A stretch of 6,051 nt of DNA from Candidatus Nitrosotenuis sp. (GTDB lineage: Archaea > Thermoproteota > Nitrososphaeria > Nitrososphaerales > Nitrosopumilaceae), in contig JAHEXS010000072.1 in assembly GCA_023252015.1 (NCBI GenBank), positions 1-6,051 on the forward strand, given 5' to 3'. The translations under genes and the position numbers were made by a program. Positions 1 through 5,213 of the stretch are shown one piece after another. Within the stretch, counting starts at the first letter, position 1, and each line of letters starts with the position of its first letter. The notes beneath the pieces are model-generated. The model was given only the letters and a program-made list of their open reading frames with translations. It did not search any database and was not told the DNA's origin.

Positions 1-915
1 AAAACAGAACTAGGTGAAACCATCTCTACAGGCATTCCTGTCAAGGTTGACGAAAAAACCGAATACTTTGCCTTAATCGTGACTAATACTGAATCAATAT
101 ATTCAGATGCAGAATCCACACTTCAAACAAATAGGCTGGTATTGATTAGCCTTGCCGCAGCACTAGTAGTGGGAATAATCCTGTTTGCGTTTAGTAGAGA
201 CAAACTTTTCAAAAAGGAGGCAGAAATTATCCAAATTAAAAAAGATCTGGAAATTACAGAATACAAATCAAAGTCAGACAAACTTGCAGCGATAGGAGAA
301 CTTGCAGCGAGAATAGCACACGATCTGAGGAATCCCCTTTCTGTGATCATGGTAACTTCGGAAATACTGCAAATGCAAAACAAGGATCTATCTGAAAAGG
401 AAAAAGAAACATTTGAGAAACAAAAAAATGCCATTGACAGAATGTCTCATCAAATTGCTGAAGTACTGGACTTTGTAAGAAGCAAGCCAGTAACAAAACA
501 GCCTGTCGAGTTTTCAAAAATAATTACTAGTGTTCTTAGCAACATACTAGTTCCAAAACGTGTTAAGATTATCAAACCCGACAAAGATCCTGTCTTAAAA
601 TGTGATCCTGTACAAATTGAAGTTGTTATTGCTAATTTACTGCGAAATGCAATTGACGCGGTTGAAAATGACGGAATCATATCGATAAAATTATCTGAGG
701 ATCAAAATTATCACATCATTTCCATCGAAGACACCGGACCTGGAATACCAGAAGAAAATCTACAAAAAATTTTTGAACCGCTATTTACAACAAAACAAAA
801 GGGAACTGGTCTTGGACTTGCAAGTTGTAAAAATATTGTAGAGCAGCACAATGGTACAATAATTACTGAAAATAACCCCACCGCTTTTACTATAAAACTT
901 CCAAAAAATAACTAG
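1..915 (+). CDS. Membrane sensor histidine kinase, 5'-partial
   Basis: The frame is open from base 1, so the gene begins left of the window; the GTG at 79 is only an internal candidate. About 304 residues are visible. The first ~43 are the end of a probably extracytoplasmic sensor region. One membrane helix follows (about residues 44-64, Leu/Ala/Val/Ile-rich), then a charged coiled-coil linker and the kinase core. The DHp H-box is HDLRNPL, with the phospho-accepting His at 319-321. The N-box NLLRNAIDAV has its Asn at 646-648, the G1 box DTGPGIP lies at 730-750, the phenylalanine box FEPLFTT follows, and the G2 box GTGLGL lies at 802-819. All catalytic boxes are intact. No HAMP domain is evident between the helix and the H-box. 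Such kinases autophosphorylate and pass the phosphate to a response regulator. None is encoded in the window, so partner and stimulus are unknown. Confidence 0.93.
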   Translation, partial: KTELGETISTGIPVKVDEKTEYFALIVTNTESIYSDAESTLQTNRLVLISLAAALVVGIILFAFSRDKLFKKEAEIIQIKKDLEITEYKSKSDKLAAIGELAARIAHDLRNPLSVIMVTSEILQMQNKDLSEKEKETFEKQKNAIDRMSHQIAEVLDFVRSKPVTKQPVEFSKIITSVLSNILVPKRVKIIKPDKDPVLKCDPVQIEVVIANLLRNAIDAVENDGIISIKLSEDQNYHIISIEDTGPGIPEENLQKIFEPLFTTKQKGTGLGLASCKNIVEQHNGTIITENNPTAFTIKLPKNN

Positions 916-920
916 TTACA

Positions 921-946
921 CTATTAATATTGCAAATTATATAAAA
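921..946 (+). promoter_or_regulatory. Possible TATA region of the PUA-NAC genes
   Basis: The 37-bp gap after the kinase is almost pure A/T. TTAATAT at 924-930 is centred about 26 bp before the ATG at 953, which suits a leaderless archaeal start. A second TATA-like stretch, TTATATAA at about 938-945, is too close to serve that ATG. No Shine-Dalgarno sequence precedes the start. The call rests on spacing and composition only. Confidence 0.35.
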
Positions 947-952
947 TTAACA

Positions 953-1426
953 ATGGATCAAGTTTTGAAGCTAAAGCATACTATTGACGCTTTATTTGGA
1001 AATGGAGTTTCAAAATACTTGCCAAAAGAAATTGAAATTACATTTTCTAAAAAGACTGGAAGAATTAAGGAAGTTTATCACGATAAGAGATTATTATGCA
1101 CACTAAGAATCGATGGAGGTCTTGCAATAACTTCGTATTTTGCGCAGATATTGATGAAAAGCAAAAAATTTCACCAAAACTGTATCGAAATAGATGAAGA
1201 CTCAAAACCCTTTGTTCAGGATGGAAAATCTGTTTTCTGCAAACATGTTGTCTTGGCTGGGAAAAATATCATGATAGGTGCGGATGTTCCAGTACTATAC
1301 CAAGACAACGTAATTGCAGTGGGACGCGCAATTGTAAATTCAGAAATGATGATGACTCTGAAAAGAGGAGTTGCGATCAAAGTTCGCGATAGTTTAAAAT
1401 CTAGTTTGGGGGAAAAGGCATCATGA
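953..1426 (+). CDS. Tma20/MCT-1-like PUA-domain RNA-binding protein
   Basis: This 157-residue protein matches the archaeal Tma20-type layout: an N-terminal pre-PUA domain (about 1-75) and a C-terminal PUA domain (about 78-148). The PUA part shows the usual pattern: an acidic lead-in, VxDGKSVFCKHV, a gap, then ADVPVLYQDNVIAVGRAIV and a closing RGVAIKVRD. Eukaryotic relatives (Tma20/MCT-1, and the related eIF2D and ligatin) bind the small ribosomal subunit and act in initiation or recycling; a ribosome-linked role here is inferred from family membership. The ATG at 953 gives the usual family length, and no other ATG lies near. The stop overlaps the NAC start by ATGA, so the two are almost certainly co-translated. 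Archaeal genomes often pair these two families. Confidence 0.82.
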   Translation: MDQVLKLKHTIDALFGNGVSKYLPKEIEITFSKKTGRIKEVYHDKRLLCTLRIDGGLAITSYFAQILMKSKKFHQNCIEIDEDSKPFVQDGKSVFCKHVVLAGKNIMIGADVPVLYQDNVIAVGRAIVNSEMMMTLKRGVAIKVRDSLKSSLGEKAS

Positions 1427-1767
1427 TGCGAGGTGGAGGCAATCGTGAAATGCGAAGGATGATGGACAAAATGGGCCTAGACATGAAAGAACTCTCAAAT
1501 GTACAAGAAGTCATCATAAAAACTGATAAAAAAGAAATCATAATTTCCAAACCTTCTGTTACCGAGATGAAGGCCAAGGACAATTCCATTTTTCAAGTCA
1601 TAGCGACAAGTTATGAGGAAAAAGAACTAGAGGTTCCAGTATTCTCAGAAGAAGACATTATGCTTGTATGCCAGCAAGCAAACGTCGCACCAGAGGCCGC
1701 AACAAACGCGCTAGTTGAAACAAAGGGCGATCTTGCAAGGGCAATCCTGCTTTTGAGTACGAAATGA
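1423..1767 (+). CDS. nac: Archaeal nascent polypeptide-associated complex protein (NAC)
   Basis: The 114-residue protein has the archaeal NAC architecture. A basic, Met/Arg/Gly-rich N-terminus leads into KMGLDMKEL, a strong archaeal NAC signature. A NAC beta-barrel segment follows (about 25-65), then a UBA domain (about 75-112: SEEDIMLVCQQANV, then NALVETKGDLARAILLL). The archaeal protein forms a homodimer that binds ribosomes near the exit tunnel and contacts nascent chains. The ATG at 1423 overlaps the PUA gene's TGA at 1424-1426. A second ATG follows at once at 1426, so the start may be one codon later. A purine-rich GGGGGA run about 12 nt upstream could help initiation, but coupling to the upstream gene is a sufficient explanation. 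Confidence 0.95.
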   Translation: MMRGGGNREMRRMMDKMGLDMKELSNVQEVIIKTDKKEIIISKPSVTEMKAKDNSIFQVIATSYEEKELEVPVFSEEDIMLVCQQANVAPEAATNALVETKGDLARAILLLSTK

Positions 1768-1771
1768 ATAA

Positions 1772-1780
1772 TTTAATTAA
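1772..1780 (+). promoter_or_regulatory. TATA-like box of the coiled-coil gene
   Basis: TTTAATTAA is centred about 29 bp before the ATG at 1805, in the 37-bp gap after NAC. The position suits an archaeal TATA box giving a leaderless or nearly leaderless mRNA. No Shine-Dalgarno motif is present just before the ATG. The coiled-coil gene may thus start its own transcript, although read-through from NAC is also possible. Confidence 0.45.
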
Positions 1781-1804
1781 CGGGTCCAAAGGGTTTGTAG
1801 CTAT

Positions 1805-2155
1805 ATGAAAGAAGCCGCACAAACCACAATTGCAGACTCTAAAGTAAGCAAGATAATCAAGTCATTATCTGAGCTTGAGAATAACATTGATTCCTTAAAT
1901 GAAAAGGTAGCAGATATCAAGAAAACACTATCTTCCAAAACACAAACCGAGCTTGAATCGCTAAAATCCCAAGTAACTCAAATGGCAATTAAAGAGGCCG
2001 AATCCATAATCTCGGAAACCAAGGCAAAAGCAGAACAACAATCAAAAAAGATTGCCGCAGAAGGTGAAGCAAAACTAGCAAAGCTCAAAAACACAGTTGA
2101 ATCCAAGTCTAATGAGGCAGTAGACAGCGTGGTTTCAATCATTCTAAAACCTTAA
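1805..2155 (+). CDS. Small coiled-coil protein, possibly A-ATPase peripheral-stalk-like
   Basis: This 116-residue protein is rich in Lys, Glu, Ser and Ala. It has no Cys, His, Arg, Phe, Tyr or Trp and only one Gly, which is typical of a continuous alpha-helical coiled coil (about residues 12-105). The second half (KEAESIISETKAKAEQQSKK) resembles subunit H/G or E stalk helices of A/V-type ATPases, and the short hydrophobic end VDSVVSIILKP recalls the C-termini of such subunits. That resemblance is compositional and could equally be generic coiled coil, and no ATPase gene lies nearby. There is no signal peptide or membrane segment. The stop lies 8 nt inside the open frame of the next gene, so the two are tightly packed and probably co-transcribed. 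Function unknown. Confidence 0.75.
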   Translation: MKEAAQTTIADSKVSKIIKSLSELENNIDSLNEKVADIKKTLSSKTQTELESLKSQVTQMAIKEAESIISETKAKAEQQSKKIAAEGEAKLAKLKNTVESKSNEAVDSVVSIILKP

Positions 2156-2834
2156 ATCCAAAAGATTACTCTGTATAGGTATCAGCGCATTAGAAAACTA
2201 TCGTATCGGCGTTGCTACCACCTATGGCAAATCCTACTTTCAATTTGTAAAAACACTCAAAACCTTAAACGTAAAATACGATTCTCTACTTCCAGACGAG
2301 GTTGAAAACTATTCGGGAAATCTTATATTTACAACAGCCGAAGAATCACCAAAATTTGCAAGTCAACCTATACTGTATGAGGAAATTCTAAAAGAAGATC
2401 CTACTGTAATCCAGGGAATAATAATTGAAATGCTAGATTCTGGACTAAATGATCCTGAACTTGTAATTGGAATTGATCCTGGGCAACGAATAGGTCTTTC
2501 GGTTCTGTATCTTGGCAAAGAAATTGAAAGAGGACTGTATAACTCACCAGATGATCTTGCAAACCACGTCGCAAAAATTCTCGGAGGATTGAAGGCTGAG
2601 CGAAAAATAATCAAAATAGGAAATGGTAACATGCAAGTCACAAAACAAATTACAACTCTTCTCAACCTGAGATTCTGCTCTCACTTTGAACTGGAACTGG
2701 TTGATGAGCGCAAAACCACAAGAAAAATCAAAAACTACAACAAGCGTGGAGAGCGCGATATGATGTCAGCAAAATTCATCACACAAAGAGAAGGATACAG
2801 ACGTTTTGTTTTGCCGCTTTCAAGAACTGGCTGA
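2148..2834 (+). CDS. RuvC/YqgF (RuvX)-like RNase H-fold protein, start unresolved
   Basis: The frame is open from just after a TAA at 2145-2147 to the TGA at 2832-2834 (about 228 codons). The C-terminal half is an RNase H-like domain of the RuvC/YqgF type: strand 1 VIGIDPGQRIGLSV (Asp codon 2475-2477), strand KIIKIGNGN, then VDERKTT (Asp-Glu at 2703-2708), close to the DERLTT motif of YqgF/RuvX, and a late GERDMMSAKFI (Asp 2757-2759) where these nucleases carry their last acidic residue. The family includes Holliday-junction resolvases and rRNA-processing nucleases; the substrate here is unknown. The N-terminal ~90 residues are an unrecognised domain that reads as coding (YRIGVATTYGKSYFQFVKTL). 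No ATG, GTG or TTG occurs in frame before 2430, and starting there would remove that domain. Possible starts are ATA 2175, an ATC, or CTG 2373. A frameshift from the preceding gene or an indel is also possible. Coordinates give the open frame, not a proven start. Confidence 0.7.
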   Translation, partial: NLKSKRLLCIGISALENYRIGVATTYGKSYFQFVKTLKTLNVKYDSLLPDEVENYSGNLIFTTAEESPKFASQPILYEEILKEDPTVIQGIIIEMLDSGLNDPELVIGIDPGQRIGLSVLYLGKEIERGLYNSPDDLANHVAKILGGLKAERKIIKIGNGNMQVTKQITTLLNLRFCSHFELELVDERKTTRKIKNYNKRGERDMMSAKFITQREGYRRFVLPLSRTG

Positions 2835-2873
2835 TTTTTACTAAAAATTAATTTCAAAAATGCAGAAATCCCA

Positions 2874-2903
2874 TGCGTAAACTGCTAAAATATCGTGCGT
2901 AAA
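2874..2903. repeat. Two direct copies of TGCGTAAA, 22 bp apart
   Basis: TGCGTAAA occurs at 2874-2881 and again at 2896-2903. The 22-bp period puts both copies on the same face of the helix, two turns apart. They lie just upstream of the first TATA box of the intergenic region, where a regulator would bind. The GC-containing core stands out in very AT-rich DNA. A regulatory role is inference. Confidence 0.4.
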
Positions 2904-2940
2904 AAAATCGTTAGATATTTATATAACTTGACGATTTTTT
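2902..2940. promoter_or_regulatory. TATA box enclosed by a perfect 10-bp inverted repeat
   Basis: AAAAAATCGT (2902-2911) and its exact reverse complement ACGATTTTTT (2931-2940) flank a 19-bp spacer. The spacer contains TTTATATAA (2918-2926), a good archaeal TATA box. A start site would fall near 2948. The arrangement resembles an operator that can block TBP/TFB access. Another reading is a terminator for the RuvX-like gene, since the right arm ends in six T and could form a weak A/U-rich hairpin; both roles could coexist. Confidence 0.45.
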
Positions 2941-2944
2941 GTCA

Positions 2945-2974
2945 AATTGATCAGGCTAATTGCCAAGATCAATT
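2945..2974. repeat. 30-bp interrupted palindrome
   Basis: The outer arms AATTGATC (2945-2952) and GATCAATT (2967-2974) are exact complements. Inside them GGC (2954-2956) pairs with GCC (2962-2964) around a TAATT loop, leaving only an A/AA asymmetry. As RNA this would be an 11-bp stem with one small internal loop, lying at or near the 5' end of any transcript from the TATA box at 2918. As DNA it lies just upstream of the second TATA box, a usual operator position. I cannot choose between operator, leader hairpin and small RNA. Confidence 0.45.
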
Positions 2975-2980
2975 ATAATT

Positions 2981-3007
2981 TTTATATAATTTCTCCATAA
3001 ATTATAT
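2981..3007. promoter_or_regulatory. Second TATA box overlapping a 9-bp inverted repeat
   Basis: TTTATATAA recurs at 2981-2989, an exact copy of the box at 2918-2926. ATATAATTT (2984-2992) and AAATTATAT (2999-3007) form a perfect inverted repeat with a 6-bp spacer. A transcript would begin near 3011, about 60 nt before the zinc-ribbon ATG. Because the arms are pure A/T, chance is a realistic explanation for the repeat, less so for the box. Confidence 0.4.
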
Positions 3008-3074
3008 GAAAATTAGGGATCCATCCTTAAATATTTACGATTCCCATAATATATTACAAGTGAATAAAATATGA
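3006..3074 (+). other. Possible 22-codon upstream ORF overlapping the zinc-ribbon start
   Basis: An ATG at 3006 opens a 22-codon frame, MKIRDPSLNIYDSHNILQVN plus KI. Its TGA (3072-3074) overlaps the zinc-ribbon ATG (3071-3073) as ATGA, the same junction seen elsewhere in the window. It could be a translated leader coupling initiation to the next gene. It has no Shine-Dalgarno sequence, no recognisable motif, and is short enough to be chance. Confidence 0.2.
3027..3037 (+). promoter_or_regulatory. Proximal TATA-like box of the zinc-ribbon gene
   Basis: TTAAATATTTA is centred about 39 bp before the ATG at 3071, predicting a start near 3058-3060 and a leader of roughly 11-13 nt without a Shine-Dalgarno sequence. 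It is the third candidate box in this intergenic region, so the gene may have several promoters. Which one is used cannot be told from sequence. Confidence 0.35.
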
Positions 3075-3517
3075 CATGTAAAGGAATCTGCTCTAGATAC
3101 AAGGCACAAAAGCCAGTAGGAACTGGACGTTATGCTTCCGGACAGAGACGATGTCAAATTTGTGAAATCTTCATCAAATGGGAAGGCCTTTGGTGCCCAT
3201 GCTGCGGTTACAGACTGAGAACAAAACCACGAAATCTCAAGTACAAAGCCAAACTGCGTGCCAGAGTAGAAGCCGAAGCCCAAGAAGCAATAGCAATACA
3301 ACCAACTGAGGTAATAGAGGTAGCAACAACAAAAGTAAAAAGAACAAGAAAAGCCAAAACCGCAGTCAAAGTTGAAGCTAATGCTCAAGAAGCGATAGCA
3401 ATACAACCAACTGAGGTAATAGAGGTAGCAACAACAAAAGTAAAAAGAACAAGAAAAGCCAAAACCGCAGTCAAAGTTGAAGCTAATGCTCAAGAAGCGA
3501 TAACAATAAAGGCATAG
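3071..3517 (+). CDS. Thaumarchaeal zinc-ribbon protein with tandem-repeat basic tail
   Basis: The 148-residue protein has two parts. Residues 1-65 are a compact Cys-rich module: C3 and C7, C28-Q-I-C31, and C42-P-C44-C45-G46, with the phrase FIKWEGLWCPCCGYRLRTKPR. C28/C31 plus C42/C45 fit a four-Cys zinc ribbon. I recognise this as a small lineage-specific family that is multicopy in Thaumarchaeota and has no assigned function. Residues 66-148 are a repeat tail: 35-residue units at 66-100 and 101-135, then 13 residues of a third. Each unit has an acidic/Ala segment and a strongly basic KVKRTRKAKTAVK segment, suggestive of nucleic-acid binding, which is inference. There is no membrane helix or signal peptide. 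The gene follows the palindrome-rich control region and sits 19 bp before the next gene. The ATG at 3071 keeps the conserved MTCKGIC opening. Confidence 0.85.
   Translation: MTCKGICSRYKAQKPVGTGRYASGQRRCQICEIFIKWEGLWCPCCGYRLRTKPRNLKYKAKLRARVEAEAQEAIAIQPTEVIEVATTKVKRTRKAKTAVKVEANAQEAIAIQPTEVIEVATTKVKRTRKAKTAVKVEANAQEAITIKA
3266..3514 (+). repeat. In-frame 105-bp tandem repeat, 2.4 copies
   Basis: Units lie at 3266-3370 and 3371-3475, with a partial third at 3476-3514. Bases 3290-3397 are identical to 3395-3502, 108 bp at an offset of 105. The outer ends diverge mainly at scattered bases: GCA/GCG and GCC/GCT, GAA against AAT, and GCA against ACA. Identity at third codon positions points to a recent duplication or repeated homogenisation rather than protein selection alone. 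The 105-bp unit is a multiple of three, so copy changes keep the frame. Confidence 0.95.
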
Positions 3518-3536
3518 TTCTCTATTCAGGCAAGTA

Positions 3537-3872
3537 ATGTCGAGTTCTGACTACAGTAAAATAACTGTAGAAACAGAAAATCGGAAATTCGATGTCAAAA
3601 TTGAAAAGTACGACAACGGTTTTTTTATTTCTATTACTGAAGGCGTCAATAAGCTTGGCGCAATGATGATATCGGTAGGAACAAATCCATCACCTAGCAC
3701 ATCAATAATAATTCCTACAAGGACGGACGCCGTTTTTCTAAAACTGATTTCCCAAAAACTAGCCGCATATGTAAAAGGAATTTGCATTGTTTCATTGTTT
3801 ACACAAAAGGAACTTGGTTCAAATGTAGGTAAAGTTCTAATTGAGAAAATTACTGAGGTAATTCGAGAATGA
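3537..3872 (+). CDS. Probable proteasome assembly chaperone 4 (PAC4)-like protein
   Basis: The 111-residue protein has an alternating beta-strand N-terminal half (KITVETENRKFDVKIEKYD, GFFISITEG, KLGAMMISVG) and ends in helix-strand-helix: FLKLISQKLAAYVKGICIVSLF, then GSNVGKVLIEKITEVI. This closely follows the C-terminal pattern of PSMG4/PAC4 proteins, where a helix with a QRLA-type motif precedes a KQVFVSYN-type strand and a final helix. Those chaperones help assemble the proteasome alpha ring, so a similar role in archaea is plausible but inferred. The protein is cytosolic, with no Cys motif. The ATG at 3537 lies 19 bp after the zinc-ribbon stop with at most a weak CAGG upstream. The stop overlaps the decarboxylase ATG (ATGA), so translation of the two is probably coupled. 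Confidence 0.6.
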   Translation: MSSSDYSKITVETENRKFDVKIEKYDNGFFISITEGVNKLGAMMISVGTNPSPSTSIIIPTRTDAVFLKLISQKLAAYVKGICIVSLFTQKELGSNVGKVLIEKITEVIRE

Positions 3873-5197
3873 CTGATATCCGTACTTTCATTGAGCAAAT
3901 AAAAAAAACGGGGCAACTATCGGTTATAAAAAAGAAGGTCTCTACAAAATATGAAATTGCTGCAGTTACGGCAAAGGTAGATGGGGCAAATGCAGTTCTC
4001 TTTGAAAACATTAAGGAAAGCAAACTACGTCTTATCGCAAACTTGGTTGGCACAAGGGCGAGATTTGCAAGTGCTGTATCTGCAACTGAATCGACAATTC
4101 ATACCAAAGTAATATCTGCAATAGAGAATGCAAAAAAACCAAAAATCATTCAAAATGGAAAATTCCTAGAAAATTCTTCAAAGGACTTGTCAATTCTCCC
4201 AATAGTGACTCACTTTGACAAGGAATCAGGACCATTTATCACATCATCAATAATTTACACGTTAAATCAGGAAAAAAAGGCACAAAATTCGTCATTTCAC
4301 AGATTAATGCCATTAGATAAGACTCATTTTTCCATACGAATGGTGGAAGGAAGGCATCTTCATAGAACATTCATGTATGCAAAGGAACACGGAGAGGACC
4401 TCAAAGTGGCAATAACGGTTGGTGTTCATCCCGCTGTATCAATTGCAGGAGCATATCAGGCAGAATGGGGCGAAGACGAATTAGAGATAGCAAACTCGCT
4501 TTTGGCAGGAAAACTTACTCTCACAAAACTGTCATACTCCGGCATGAAGGTGCCATCAGGTGCAGAGATTGTACTGGAAGGAAGAATACTCCCAGATAGG
4601 ACACACAAAGAATGGATGGTTGAGATGCTTCGAACCCATGATTTTGCAAGAAAACAACCTGTCTTTGAGCTTGAAAAGCTGTACTATAGAAATAATGCAA
4701 TTTTCCACGATGTTCTGGCAGGATATTCTGAGCACAGACTACTAATGGGAATGCCAATTGAGGCAAAGCTTAACCGCGATGTCAAAAAGACAGTACCACA
4801 AACAAAACAAGTGGTCATGACAAACGGCGGATGTAACTGGCTGCATGCAGTGGTGCAGATCTCAAAAAAGAAAGATACTGATGCAAAAAAAGCAATTGAA
4901 AACACATTTGCAGCTCATCGCTCACTCAAGATGGTAACAATAGTGGATGAAGACATCGACCCATCCGATCCAGTTCAGGTAGAATATGCGATGGCAACTA
5001 GATTTCAGGCAGATAAAGACTTGACAATAATTGAAAAGGTCAGAGGTTCCAGTCTTGATCCGTCAAGTGATCAAAAGAATCTGCTTACTGCAAAGCTTGG
5101 GATTGATGCAACAAGACCTATGTCAAAACGACCAGAGGGATTTGAAATAGCAAAGATTCCAAGAGAAAATAAAATCTCACTTAAAGATTATTTGTGA
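3869..5197 (+). CDS. UbiD-family decarboxylase, likely anhydromevalonate-phosphate decarboxylase
   Basis: The 442-residue protein is full length for the family. UbiD landmarks are FSIRM (R157, expected to contact prenylated FMN), GVHPAVSIAGA (183-193), VPSGAEIVLEG (228-238, first Glu233 being the usual metal ligand), YYRNNAIFHDVLAG (272-285), VDEDIDPSDPVQVEYAMATR (359-378) and SLDPSS (395-400). UbiD enzymes decarboxylate alpha,beta-unsaturated acids using prenylated FMN made by UbiX. Archaea without the classical mevalonate route use a UbiD homologue to decarboxylate trans-anhydromevalonate 5-phosphate for isoprenoid lipids. That is the most likely role in this lineage, but it is inferred from taxon, and a quinone-pathway role cannot be excluded. 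Oddities: the usual EGPFG(E/D) active-site loop reads EWMVE (248-252), and the Asn normally five residues before R157 is Thr152. The start overlaps the upstream stop by ATGA. A convergent gene ends 16 bp downstream. Confidence 0.9.
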   Translation: MTDIRTFIEQIKKTGQLSVIKKKVSTKYEIAAVTAKVDGANAVLFENIKESKLRLIANLVGTRARFASAVSATESTIHTKVISAIENAKKPKIIQNGKFLENSSKDLSILPIVTHFDKESGPFITSSIIYTLNQEKKAQNSSFHRLMPLDKTHFSIRMVEGRHLHRTFMYAKEHGEDLKVAITVGVHPAVSIAGAYQAEWGEDELEIANSLLAGKLTLTKLSYSGMKVPSGAEIVLEGRILPDRTHKEWMVEMLRTHDFARKQPVFELEKLYYRNNAIFHDVLAGYSEHRLLMGMPIEAKLNRDVKKTVPQTKQVVMTNGGCNWLHAVVQISKKKDTDAKKAIENTFAAHRSLKMVTIVDEDIDPSDPVQVEYAMATRFQADKDLTIIEKVRGSSLDPSSDQKNLLTAKLGIDATRPMSKRPEGFEIAKIPRENKISLKDYL

Positions 5198-5213
5198 TAC
5201 TTTTAGGCAAATT

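Noticed and set aside
123..434. 103-codon minus-strand frame within the histidine kinase
   Set aside because: It lies entirely opposite conserved kinase sequence including the H-box and has no family resemblance.
79..915. Histidine kinase starting at GTG 79
   Set aside because: The same frame is open to base 1 with plausible sensor-domain sequence, so the gene is better read as 5'-truncated by the window.
2430..2834. Annotating the RuvX-like protein as a complete 134-residue protein starting at ATG 2430
   Set aside because: The upstream frame is open for about 94 further codons with protein-like composition, so ATG 2430 is probably internal.
3035..3493. 152-codon minus-strand open frame opposite the zinc-ribbon gene, itself with a repeated Phe/Tyr/Cys-rich sequence
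   Set aside because: It mirrors the low-complexity 105-bp repeats of the real gene. The plus strand carries a recognisable Cys motif, and the minus product is implausible.
3266..3514. The tandem 105-bp repeats as a CRISPR array or mobile-element ends
   Set aside because: The units are directly adjacent with no unique spacers, keep the reading frame and encode part of a protein.
3551..3916. 121-codon minus-strand frame opposite the PAC4-like gene
   Set aside because: The plus-strand gene has a family pattern and an ATGA junction with its neighbour; the antisense frame has neither.
4521..4905. Several frames of 61-81 codons on both strands inside the decarboxylase gene
   Set aside because: All lie within strongly conserved UbiD sequence and have no independent support.
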